The translations under genes were made by a program, and so were the position numbers. The notes under the pieces were generated by a model. The model worked only from the letters and a program-made list of their open reading frames with translations. It was not told where the DNA came from and did not search any database. DNA of 64,000 nucleotides from Leptospira ainazelensis (lineage in GTDB: Bacteria; Spirochaetota; Leptospiria; Leptospirales; Leptospiraceae). Positions 15,703 to 29,486 of the stretch are shown here, one piece after another (the stretch's first letter is position 1; the number at the start of each line of letters is the position of its first letter). The stretch spans positions 1 through 64,000 of the forward strand of contig NZ_JAFFPT010000071.1 of NCBI RefSeq assembly GCF_016918785.1. Direction: 5' to 3'.

Positions 15703-16260
15703 GTGAGTATCTTTAAAGACACGAAACACTGGTGGCTTCATATCCTCGTCGGTCTGATCTGGATTGCAACCGGTGCTTTTACCGTTTTTTTTCCGAGACA
15801 AAGTTATCTGGGACTCGCACTTTTATTCTCAGTCATTCTTGCGGTGACGGGAGTGGCCCAGATTCTTTTCGCTTTTTACAATCGTAAAAGTCCCGGAATT
15901 TTAAGTTGGAATCTTGTATTAGGAATCATTGATTTACTTGTGGGGACGATCTTAGTCTTACATCCCGAGATCACCGCGGTGACGCTTCCGTTTATTTTCG
16001 GATTTTTACTGATCTTTCGAGCGTCTTCGCTGATATCGTTTTCTATGGACATTCGCGTATTCAAATCTTATCCTTGGGGTTGGACGATGGCTTTGGGAAT
16101 CGCAACCCTCCTTTTCGCGATCGCAATCCTATTCTTTCCGATCATCGGAATTTTTACGATTCTCATCTGGACTGGGACCGGTTTTCTAATTTCAGGAATG
16201 GGAAACGTATATTTGGGTTGGAAAGAATGGGAAGAAGAACGCTTGTCCTCTAAAAAATAA
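15703..16260 (+). CDS. HdeD-like membrane protein (DUF308)
   Basis: The 185-residue protein has six hydrophobic segments and the HdeD/DUF308 pattern: WWLHILVGLIWIATGAFTVFFP at the start, a central repeat LGIIDLLVGTILVLHPEIT, and ILIWTGTGFLISG near the end. The family is linked to acid resistance in enterobacteria, but the molecular function is unknown, and in leptospires only the fold is a safe statement. The start is a GTG 7 bases after the preceding stop, so translation is probably coupled. Confidence 0.82.
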   Translation: MSIFKDTKHWWLHILVGLIWIATGAFTVFFPRQSYLGLALLFSVILAVTGVAQILFAFYNRKSPGILSWNLVLGIIDLLVGTILVLHPEITAVTLPFIFGFLLIFRASSLISFSMDIRVFKSYPWGWTMALGIATLLFAIAILFFPIIGIFTILIWTGTGFLISGMGNVYLGWKEWEEERLSSKK

Positions 16261-16267
16261 TCTCGAC

Positions 16268-16313
16268 GAAGGATCGTGGATTCGTTTTTTTTAAGTTCCG
16301 CAAACGATCCTTC
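16268..16313. terminator. Inverted repeat after the HdeD-like gene
   Basis: Ten-base arms GAAGGATCGT (16268-16277) and ACGATCCTTC (16304-16313) flank a 26-base loop that contains a T8 run. It starts 7 bases after the stop and is followed by TCCGGGAAATTTTTTT. It could serve the plus-strand operon, and perhaps mgtA on the other strand. The long loop makes it a weak candidate. Confidence 0.4.
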
Positions 16314-16356
16314 TCCGGGAAATTTTTTTAATCTCGATCCGATCCATTTTTAGAAT

Positions 16357-18900
16357 TTAGATTTTTACCCTTTTATAAAATTTACGTTTTGTGATTTCCG
16401 CAACGCTGATATAAAGAAGTATAATCCCAAACAAAAGACTTAAAAACTCCAGAGGTAAGGGAACAAGGCCAAAAACTTCGGCAATCGGAGTATAAGGAAT
16501 CTCTAATGTTGCTCCGATTACGGCGAAGGTGGCGAATAAAAGGAACTTACTCGGACGACTTTTGTAAAACGGATTTCTTGTTCGAATCACAAGAACGATG
16601 AGAGAAGCGGAGACCACGGATTCTATAAACCAACCCGTTCTAAACTGCTCATGACTTACTTTTAAAACCCAGTATAAAATTCCAAAAGTGAGGTAATCAA
16701 AAAAAGAACTCACAAGACCGAACACGATCATAAACTTTCGAATTGCGACAATGTCCCAATGTTTCGGAGCTGCGACCATCTCCGTATCCACACGATCGGT
16801 CGCGATGGTCATCTCGGGAAAATCAGTCAATAAATTAGTGAGTAAAATCTGTTTTGGCAAAAGTGGTAAAAACGGAAGAAAAAGAGAAACCCCGGCCATA
16901 CTAAACATATTTCCGAAGTTAGCGCTCGTTGCCATAAAAACGTATTTTAGAGTATTAGCGAAGGTGACCCTTCCTTCCTCGACTCCCTCCACCAAGACTT
17001 CCAGATCCTTTTCCAGTAGAACGATATCGGCGGCATTTTTTGCCACGTCGACGGCTGTATCTACCGAAATTCCGACGTCCGCGGAATGAAGCGCTGATAC
17101 GTCGTTGATTCCGTCTCCGATATATCCGACTACGTTACCCGCTTTTTTGAGCGCGATGATGATTCTTTCCTTACTATTCGGTTCAATCTCGGCAAAAACG
17201 TCGATGTTTCCCACTATTTGAATCAAAGCTTCATCACTGATCGAATTTAGTTCGGGACCGCAGAGGGTTCTGTGTTCGTCCATTCCAATCTGAGAGCATA
17301 GACTCGCTGCGACAAATCGATTGTCTCCGGTTATCACTTTTAGCGAAACTCCTAAGTGGTTTAATTCGGCAATGGTTTTTGCAACGTTTTGTTTTGGCGG
17401 ATCGTAGAAAGAAAGAAGTCCTATAAAGGTCATATTCTGTTCTTCTAATTTATCGATTTTGGAAACGGGCCCGAGATCCTTTACAGCGATTCCTAAAATT
17501 CTATAACCTTTTGCGCTGAACTCTTCGTAAAGTTTTAGAATTTGGTCCTTTACGGAATCGATCTCGACCTTTTCTTTCTGATTCGTTTTTGCAAATCTAC
17601 AAATGGAAAGAACATTTGTCAGGGCTCCTTTTGTGATCATAAAATGTTCTTCTTTGTGAGACACGACGATGCTCAGGCGTTTCCTAAGAAAGTCATAGGG
17701 GATTTCGTCCTCTTTTTTGTATTCGGAAATATCAAACTGAAGATCGTTTCGAATCGATTCGTCCACCGGGTTGATAAAACCTGTTTCAAAAGAAGCGTTT
17801 AAGAATGCAAAAAGGGCGACTTCGTCGTTTTGTTTTCCGAAAATATCCATCGCAGATTGCATCTTTACGGTTCCTTCCGTAAGTGTTCCGGTTTTGTCCG
17901 AACAGATGATGTTCATGTTCCCGAAGTTTTCGATGGCGGTCAGTCGTTTCACGATCACTTTTTTCTCGGCCATTCTTTTTGCACCGTGCGAAAGATTGAT
18001 GCTGATGATCGCCGGAAGTAGCTGAGGAGTAAGGCCAACCGCTAAAGCAAGAGAGAATAGAAAAGAATCCAGAACGGAACGACCAATCAGCACGTTGATC
18101 ACAAAGATAGAAATTACTAAAAGTAAAGTAATATGAAGAAGAAAAAATCCGAACTTCCGAACGCCCGCCTCGAATTCGTTTTCAAGTGGTCTTAGCTTGA
18201 GTCGTTCCGAAATTTTTCCAAACTCGGTGTCCTTTCCGGTTTTCACCACGATCGCCTTTGCTTCTCCGCTGATTACGTGTGTTCCCATCCAAAGCGAATT
18301 TGTTCTTTTGGAAAGACCCGATTCTTTGGAAACGGTCTCCGTATTTTTTTCGGCAGGATAGGTTTCACCGGTAAGAGTCGCTTCGTTTACAAAGAGATCC
18401 TTCGATTCTAAAAGAAGACAATCGGCGGGAATGACATCCCCGGCGCTCAGCCTTAGAATATCGCCCGGAACCACGTTTTCCAAGGACACATCTTTTTGAG
18501 AATTGTCTCGGAAGACGGAAACCTTTACTTGCACCATCTCGATCAATTTTGCGACTGCGTTTTTAGCTCCGAGTTCCTGCCAAAAACCGAGAACTCCGCT
18601 GATTAAAACGATTCCAAGAATGATCATCGCTTCCGTGGAATCCCGAACGATGATAGAAAGCCCGGCGGCAAAAAACAAAAGAAGAATGATGGGACTTTTG
18701 AACTGAGAAAAAAATAAGCCGATCGAACCGGAATCTTTCTTTTTGGTCAGGCGATTGGCGCCGTATTTAGAAATTCTCTCCTTTGCCTCCGATTCGGATA
18801 AACCGAGAGGATTGGATCCTAAACGATCCAAACATTCCTTAGGGGATAAATTCCAAAAATGGAATAAAGGATTCTGCATATCTTCTTTGTTTTGAGCCAT
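16357..18900 (-). CDS. mgtA: Magnesium-importing P-type ATPase
   Basis: Imports Mg2+ across the inner membrane at the cost of ATP. The 847-residue protein has the P-type order: an N-terminal cytoplasmic segment, two membrane helices, an actuator domain with TLTGET (about 175-180), M4 with GLTPQLLP, the phosphorylation motif DKTGT (D335), the nucleotide-binding domain, the hinge GDGINDVSALHSADVGIS, and six C-terminal membrane helices. GLTPQLLP closely matches the GLTPEMLP of MgtA/MgtB and separates it from Ca2+ or heavy-metal pumps. The roughly 185 bases before the start carry no recognisable Mg2+-sensing (M-box) leader. A second Mg2+ system, mgtE, lies 3 kb away. Confidence 0.92.
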   Translation of the reverse strand: MAQNKEDMQNPLFHFWNLSPKECLDRLGSNPLGLSESEAKERISKYGANRLTKKKDSGSIGLFFSQFKSPIILLLFFAAGLSIIVRDSTEAMIILGIVLISGVLGFWQELGAKNAVAKLIEMVQVKVSVFRDNSQKDVSLENVVPGDILRLSAGDVIPADCLLLESKDLFVNEATLTGETYPAEKNTETVSKESGLSKRTNSLWMGTHVISGEAKAIVVKTGKDTEFGKISERLKLRPLENEFEAGVRKFGFFLLHITLLLVISIFVINVLIGRSVLDSFLFSLALAVGLTPQLLPAIISINLSHGAKRMAEKKVIVKRLTAIENFGNMNIICSDKTGTLTEGTVKMQSAMDIFGKQNDEVALFAFLNASFETGFINPVDESIRNDLQFDISEYKKEDEIPYDFLRKRLSIVVSHKEEHFMITKGALTNVLSICRFAKTNQKEKVEIDSVKDQILKLYEEFSAKGYRILGIAVKDLGPVSKIDKLEEQNMTFIGLLSFYDPPKQNVAKTIAELNHLGVSLKVITGDNRFVAASLCSQIGMDEHRTLCGPELNSISDEALIQIVGNIDVFAEIEPNSKERIIIALKKAGNVVGYIGDGINDVSALHSADVGISVDTAVDVAKNAADIVLLEKDLEVLVEGVEEGRVTFANTLKYVFMATSANFGNMFSMAGVSLFLPFLPLLPKQILLTNLLTDFPEMTIATDRVDTEMVAAPKHWDIVAIRKFMIVFGLVSSFFDYLTFGILYWVLKVSHEQFRTGWFIESVVSASLIVLVIRTRNPFYKSRPSKFLLFATFAVIGATLEIPYTPIAEVFGLVPLPLEFLSLLFGIILLYISVAEITKRKFYKRVKI

Positions 18901-19085
18901 TTTTGTCTTACTCGATTTAGAATCCGTTTCCTTTTACGAAAAGAATCTATTTAAGATTTTTATAAACAATTGCGACTGCAAAGCCAAAAACGCAAATTCT
19001 TGGCTAAGAATCAAATGAATGTGAAAAGTAAGACTGACTTTGAAAGTATGCCACTCGAGCGCGGAAACGAATTTAAGAGAAAAGA

Positions 19086-21128
19086 TTAAGTGAAAGCTGT
19101 AAATTGAGGATGGGAAAGAATGGTTTTTTCCCAGATTCTATTTTCGTTCTCGTTCCATTCTTCTCGAAAACGAGCGTGACTTCTTTGTCTTCTTCCCAGC
19201 CATTCTTCGCCGAGGAGTTGGGAAAATTCTTTCTCGCTTTCCGGTCGTTTTGTATATGCCACCGTCGTTTCGGACTTAGGTCCGCTGCCTTTTCCTTTAC
19301 CGACCCAAAAGCCCGCAAAGATCAAAGAAGAACGCACAGCAGTGGAAGCGGAATACGTGACAAACATCGTATTCTTTGGATCCTTTTGAAAAAAGAGAAA
19401 GAGTCTTTTTAAAAAATCAGGGTGCCATAATTTAGAATCCGTTTTGAAAGAGAACGGATCATAGAAGACGAGGTCCGGTGTTTTTTGAACCGAGAACGTT
19501 TTTTCAAAATCACCTTCTACCAAATCCCAGATCAGTTCACCGGAGGGAGAAGTCCAGCTTCCTTTTTCCAAAATGGATCGTGGGGCCTTGTGAAAGAGGT
19601 GCGGGAAACATCCGATGTTTCTCATAGCGAGTCGAAACGGATCTAAGTCACATTCAAAACTGATTAGATTCATCGGCCCGGGAGAATCGATCTCCTCATA
19701 ACAACGGATCGCCGCCATCGAATTGGTAGCCGCTCCCAGACCCACGTCCCAAATCACGAAATGATTGGAGAATTTCGATTCTTCCTTAGTTTTTTTTGCA
19801 TCGGCAAGTTTTTCGGAAAGACCCGTTTGTACAATGTAAAGCGACTTTGCCTCTTCGGAAGGATTGTTTACCGAATGCATGACTTCACCCGAACTTCTTT
19901 GACGAACGCTCCAATACTTTCCTTCCTTGTTTTCTCGAATCTCATAGTCTCCGAGAATTCTTTTTCTCTGAGCCTTCGGAGTTCTTTTTTTGTGTAAGGA
20001 TGGATCAATGTTGTCGCTTCGAGTCAGCTCTTCTTTTTTTTGAGAATAGTAAGAAGCAAAATTTCCTTCGAAGATTCGCGCGCGCATTTCGGCCATGAGG
20101 CGGTGATAAAAATTCAAATTGTGCATCGCGATCAGGTGCCATCCCAAAATTTCGCTCGTTTTGATCAGATGATGTAGATAGGAACGAGAATAATTTTGGC
20201 AACAAGGGCATTCGCAGTTTTCGTCGAGTTTGGAATCTTCAAACTTATAAATCGTTCTATGGATTTGAAGTTTCCCAGCGCTTGTATAAGCGACTCCGTG
20301 TTGAGCGAGTTCCGTCGGAATCGTACAGTCGAACATATCCACCCCACGGTGAACCGCTTCCAGAAGATCGATGGGAGTTCCAACACCCATCAAATAACGA
20401 GGAAGATCTTTCGGAAGCAAGGAAGCTGAAAGTTCGCAGAAATCGTTTCTTTCCTCTTTGGTTTCGCCGACCGCCAAACCGCCGATCGCAAATCCGTCAA
20501 AGGGCATCTGAGTCAGGGTCTTTGCGCTTTCTTTTCTTAGATCCTGAAAACAAGCGCCTTGAACGATTCCGAACATAGATTGTAAAGAATCCCCTCTTGC
20601 GTCAAGACTTCGTTTTGCCCACCGATGTGTGATTTCCATCGCGTCTTTCGCCTTCGCATAATTAGCCGTAGACGGAATACACTGATCCAAAACCATCATG
20701 ATGTCCGAACCGATCGCCTTTTGCATATCAATGCTGAGTTCGGGAGAAAGAAGAATCATCTTTCCATCTACGTAACTCCGAAAGAGCGCCCCTTCTTCGG
20801 TCATCTTTCTGGAATTCGGAAGACTGAAAATTTGAAACCCGCCCGAATCGGTAAGCACGGGAGAATCCCAGTTCATAAATTTATGAATTCCGCCGATCTT
20901 GCGAAAAACTTCCGCGCCTGGTCGCAAAAGAAGATGATACGTGTTTGCCAAAAGAACTCTCGAACCCATCTCTTTCAAAGAATCGACGGTCTGAGCCCTT
21001 ACTGTGGCCTGGGTTCCCACCGGCATAAAGATGGGAGTTTGAACCTGCCCGTGCAACGTAGTAAACGTCGTGGCACGAGCGTTTGTGTGGGAAGCCTCGG
21101 CTTCGAGGACAAAATTCAATCGAGGCAT
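19086..21128 (-). CDS. tgt: Fusion of tRNA-guanine transglycosylase (Tgt) with an MnmD/MnmC1-like methyltransferase
   Basis: Residues about 1-370 are a complete Tgt, which swaps G34 for queuine or preQ1 in tRNAs with GUN anticodons: catalytic D94 in TDSGGFQ, nucleophile D267 in MFDCTIPT, and zinc ligands C305, C307, C310 and H336. After a Lys-rich linker (370-395), residues about 395-625 match the DUF752/MnmC1 methyltransferase pattern: HSVNNPSEEAKSLY, SAM motif VIWDVGLGAATN (458-469), catalytic motif VFYDPFSFKTDSKLW (554-568), and TYSASTAVRSSLIFAGF. MnmC1/MnmD methylates nm5U34 in tRNA. Both halves therefore belong to wobble-base modification enzymes. A normal Tgt has about 370-380 residues. 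Full conservation of both active sites argues for a bifunctional enzyme; which tRNA the second half methylates is inference. Confidence 0.88.
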   Translation of the reverse strand: MPRLNFVLEAEASHTNARATTFTTLHGQVQTPIFMPVGTQATVRAQTVDSLKEMGSRVLLANTYHLLLRPGAEVFRKIGGIHKFMNWDSPVLTDSGGFQIFSLPNSRKMTEEGALFRSYVDGKMILLSPELSIDMQKAIGSDIMMVLDQCIPSTANYAKAKDAMEITHRWAKRSLDARGDSLQSMFGIVQGACFQDLRKESAKTLTQMPFDGFAIGGLAVGETKEERNDFCELSASLLPKDLPRYLMGVGTPIDLLEAVHRGVDMFDCTIPTELAQHGVAYTSAGKLQIHRTIYKFEDSKLDENCECPCCQNYSRSYLHHLIKTSEILGWHLIAMHNLNFYHRLMAEMRARIFEGNFASYYSQKKEELTRSDNIDPSLHKKRTPKAQRKRILGDYEIRENKEGKYWSVRQRSSGEVMHSVNNPSEEAKSLYIVQTGLSEKLADAKKTKEESKFSNHFVIWDVGLGAATNSMAAIRCYEEIDSPGPMNLISFECDLDPFRLAMRNIGCFPHLFHKAPRSILEKGSWTSPSGELIWDLVEGDFEKTFSVQKTPDLVFYDPFSFKTDSKLWHPDFLKRLFLFFQKDPKNTMFVTYSASTAVRSSLIFAGFWVGKGKGSGPKSETTVAYTKRPESEKEFSQLLGEEWLGRRQRSHARFREEWNENENRIWEKTILSHPQFTAFT

Positions 21129-21208
21129 TTGAACTTCATAAAAGGAGAATCGGGTTTATACAAACGTTCTTGAAAAGAAGGATTTACTTTTCAGGGACAA
21201 ACCCTTTT

Positions 21209-21865
21209 TTATTTCCTGCGAATCACTTCTTTTTTCAATTCTTCCTTAACTACGTCCCGATTGCTTCCCACTTTGTTTTTGAGTTCGAGAGTATAATGAA
21301 TTTGGAATTTAGTAACTACCGGTTTTTCTTCGGAATGTTCCATAGACCAACGAGTAACGTCGTTTTGTACGATCTTCGCTAGGTCGTTGATTCTCGGGAC
21401 TCTCGTATTAAAACGGATCGTTTCGAACGCACCGGTGTTTCCGTTTAACACAACGATGATGATTCCGTCGTCGATAAAGTTGATTTTATTGTAACGAACC
21501 AATTCTTCGCTGATGAGCGCGTCCCCGCCCTTATCCACCTTCCGTTTGATGTATTTGGAACCTCGAAGTTGACGAAGCTGATATCCGTCGCTCGAAATAT
21601 GAACTCGAAAGTATTCCAGTGAGTCCTTGGAAGGTTTGAGAAACGCAGGATGATCTCCCGTATTTAAGGTGATTTCCTTTCCTTCCTCGTCTAAAACTAC
21701 TTCGTTTTCTCCGGCCGGATTGGGAACCGGTTCGGTTTTCACCGATTCTCCTTCGGTAGTTTTGCCGGTCGTGGAACAGGATAGAATCCCGAGTCCGCTC
21801 CAGGTGATCCCGACGATCAAAAGAATTTTTGTAAATGTGAACTTTGTTTTCATACCCGATATCAA
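21209..21865 (-). CDS. Putative lipoprotein of unknown function
   Basis: The protein has up to 218 residues, with a basic N-terminus, a hydrophobic stretch and a lipobox LGILSC; the Cys would be lipidated and is followed by a Ser/Thr/Glu-rich linker. The mature part (about 130 residues) has alternating charged and hydrophobic strands (YQLRQLRGSKYIKRKV, GIIIVVLNGNTGAFETIRFNTR). I do not recognise the domain. The start is either TTG at 21865, 8 bases after GGAG, or ATG at 21853. It sits between mgtE and tgt, all on the minus strand, with gaps of about 80 bases. Confidence 0.75.
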   Translation of the reverse strand: MISGMKTKFTFTKILLIVGITWSGLGILSCSTTGKTTEGESVKTEPVPNPAGENEVVLDEEGKEITLNTGDHPAFLKPSKDSLEYFRVHISSDGYQLRQLRGSKYIKRKVDKGGDALISEELVRYNKINFIDDGIIIVVLNGNTGAFETIRFNTRVPRINDLAKIVQNDVTRWSMEHSEEKPVVTKFQIHYTLELKNKVGSNRDVVKEELKKEVIRRK

Positions 21866-21946
21866 TTTTTATTCTCCAAAACTAAATTCTATTCTAAAAT
21901 AACCCGTTCTCATTTTTGCATTCGTCTTTTTGTTCCGAATACTACA

Positions 21947-23338
<1,392 letters not shown>

Positions 23339-23486
23339 AAATTCTCCCCGAGAAATGGTTTCAAAGAACAGGATTGAAAACTTTCCAGACCGATCAATGA
23401 ATTTCCATCCGAACGCCAAAAAAGGAGTTTTTCATTTGACCCGTTCGCAAACTGTTCCATCCTAGAAACACAGGGCGCCATTCACT

Positions 23487-24508
<1,022 letters not shown>

Positions 24509-24509
<1 letters not shown>

Positions 24510-25471
24510 TGGATGATTTTTTTCAACTCCACCACGTAGAAAGAAGCCAAGAGAAAGGTCTCAAACGATCCATTCTTTTGGCGATCCTCGTTTCTCTTAC
24601 GATCTTTGTGGTAGAAGTCGTAGGAGGAATCCGGAGCGGAAGTATCGCGCTCCTCGCAGACGCGGGACATATCGTCACGGACGCGATCGCTCTCTCGCTT
24701 TCTTTGATCGCGGTTCTACTCGCATCACGCAAACCGAATCCTAAGTTTTCGTTCGGTTATTATAGAATCGAAATTCTTACCTCTCTCGTGAATTCGATTT
24801 TGATCTTCGGAATTTCGTTTTATATTTTCTATGAGGCGATTCAGAGATTTCAAAATCAAACTGAGATTCTGAGTTTTGAAATGTTGATTTTCAGTTCCGG
24901 CGGAATCGTTTTGAATCTGATCAGCGCCTGGATTTTATTTCGTTTTAGCAACGAGAATATCAATATCAAATCCGCTTATATCCACGTCCTCAGCGATCTT
25001 TTGGCAACGACCGGCGTTCTAATCGGAGCTATTTTGATTTATTTTACGCAGTGGCAATGGATCGATCCGTTGATCAGCGTTTTGATTTCCGTCTTAATTC
25101 TACGTTCCGGCTGGGGAATTTTTTGGGAAAGTATTTCGGTGCTTTTGGAATCGTCTCCGGCTACATTCGATATTCCTCATATTTTAGAGCACCTTCGTAA
25201 AATTTCCGGAATTCGGAAAATTCTGGACTATCACTTTTGGGCGATCACAAGAGGAGTTCATGCGTGTACTTTGCGTCTTTCCGTGACGGATCTAAAAACT
25301 TCGGGGGAGATCGTATTTCAAACACAACAGATTCTAAAATCTGAATTCGGGATCGATTTTGTGACCGTTCAGTGTGAAGAATCGGAACTTACGAAAAGAA
25401 TCGGCATATTAGAAATTCATGATTCTCATGGTCCGCAAAAAGGTCATCACGGACACCACCATCATCATTGA
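24509..25471 (+). CDS. Cation diffusion facilitator (zinc/cobalt-type exporter)
   Basis: The 320-residue inner-membrane antiporter expels divalent metal in exchange for protons. It has six membrane helices with the metal-site motifs HIVTD in helix 2 (H54, D58) and HVLSD in helix 5, the pattern of Zn2+ exporters such as ZitB/CzcD. A cytoplasmic C-terminal domain follows, ending in a His-rich tail (GHHGHHHHH) that may bind metal. The ATG overlaps the stop of the OmpA gene in a TGATG arrangement, giving tight translational coupling; the link between a metal exporter and a peptidoglycan-binding protein is unexplained. Confidence 0.9.
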
Positions 25472-25479
25472 ACTTTTGC

Positions 25480-26532
25480 CTAACGAAGAGCTCTGATTTT
25501 TTTCAAAATATTCTTCTGGTAAATCGGAGTTTTGCCGGGATGAATCGAATAAAAAAGACCTATATCGGGGAACATTTTAGTCAATTCAACGCTGCTTACA
25601 CAGTCCGTAAACCAGGTGTAAATGAGATCAAGGGAGGTTTCATAACCGTAAGGATGAACTTCCTCCATTCTAAAATTCGGATCCTCGTCCTTTTTTCGGG
25701 AAATTTCCAGAATTTTAGAATATAATAATTCTTGAATGTCTAATATTTTTCCTGCGATTCTCGGATCTACGTTCTCCTTTTTTTCCCTGAGAAGAGTCCT
25801 TAAAATCAAATCCACATAACCGCAAAACAAAGCCGATGCGGAAAGCATCTCCGAAAGATGAATTTCGGGTGCGTATCCCTGGTAGTTTAGAAAAATCAAA
25901 TTCTCCAGAGGAAAGGATAAGTCTTGGCCTTTCAATCGGCAATGAGTCGCTTCCTTTGCGTATTCCAAATCGAAAAGTTCGACTTCCAGACCCTGAGTTT
26001 CTAAAGGAACGTAGATCACGTCGTATGTTTCGTTAGGCGACTTCGCAACCACGAGAAACCCGCTGCAATTGGCCCCGTTTGTCAAAAAGGATTTTGTAAG
26101 ATTGAGAAAGATTTGATTTTTTTCGATTTTATAAGAACTCGTGATGTTCGAGATTCTTCCTTTCCAACCGGACTCGCTTACACCCATGGAAACGATGTCT
26201 TTCCCGGTTCCGACTCCTTGTAAGAGTTCTTTTACGATCCTGATCGTCTTATCCCGGCTTGGAAGTCCGTTTGTCTCGGTTTCGTTCGCAAAACCTTCGG
26301 AGACAAATTTTAGAATTCGTCCGGCGACATTGGTCTGCGCCATAAGCGCGATTCCGATCCCGATTCCTCTCGGATACGAACCGAGCGCGAAAATTTTCTT
26401 GTGAAAGTTTTCAAAAGATCCTCCCACGATCGCGTCAAAGTATCCCTCCTCCACCAAATACGAAAGAGCATTTCGAAACACACTCCGATACTCTTCGGAT
26501 GGAACGGACGATAGGAATTCTTTCAGATTCAT
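25480..26532 (-). CDS. Diverged acyl-CoA dehydrogenase-like protein
   Basis: The 350-residue protein follows the acyl-CoA dehydrogenase fold in outline: a helical N-terminal part, a central beta region with VSMGVSESGWKGRISN and LNLTKSFLTNGANCSGFLVVAK (matching the E-x-x-x-G-S and K-x-F-I-T-N-A segments of the family), and a helical C-terminal part with RIAGKILDIQELLYSKILE. It is shorter than typical members (about 380-400) and several usual signature residues are altered, so catalysis is uncertain. It starts 6 bases after uvrA, with GAGGT inside the uvrA end, and so is likely cotranscribed with it. Confidence 0.6.
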   Translation of the reverse strand: MNLKEFLSSVPSEEYRSVFRNALSYLVEEGYFDAIVGGSFENFHKKIFALGSYPRGIGIGIALMAQTNVAGRILKFVSEGFANETETNGLPSRDKTIRIVKELLQGVGTGKDIVSMGVSESGWKGRISNITSSYKIEKNQIFLNLTKSFLTNGANCSGFLVVAKSPNETYDVIYVPLETQGLEVELFDLEYAKEATHCRLKGQDLSFPLENLIFLNYQGYAPEIHLSEMLSASALFCGYVDLILRTLLREKKENVDPRIAGKILDIQELLYSKILEISRKKDEDPNFRMEEVHPYGYETSLDLIYTWFTDCVSSVELTKMFPDIGLFYSIHPGKTPIYQKNILKKIRALR

Positions 26533-26538
26533 AAGACC

Positions 26539-29390
<2,852 letters not shown>

Positions 29391-29486
29391 ACTTTTTAGG
29401 ATTTATAGCTTCCGGAAATCTGAAAACTCCTTTCCTGAAACAAATTCTTCTTTTTCAAGAAGAAACCGGTCCATATACTGGCTTTC

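Noticed and set aside
18901..19085. Possible Mg2+-sensing leader before mgtA
   Set aside because: Only a 6-base stem (AGCCAA/TTGGCT) is visible, with none of the conserved M-box elements I would expect.
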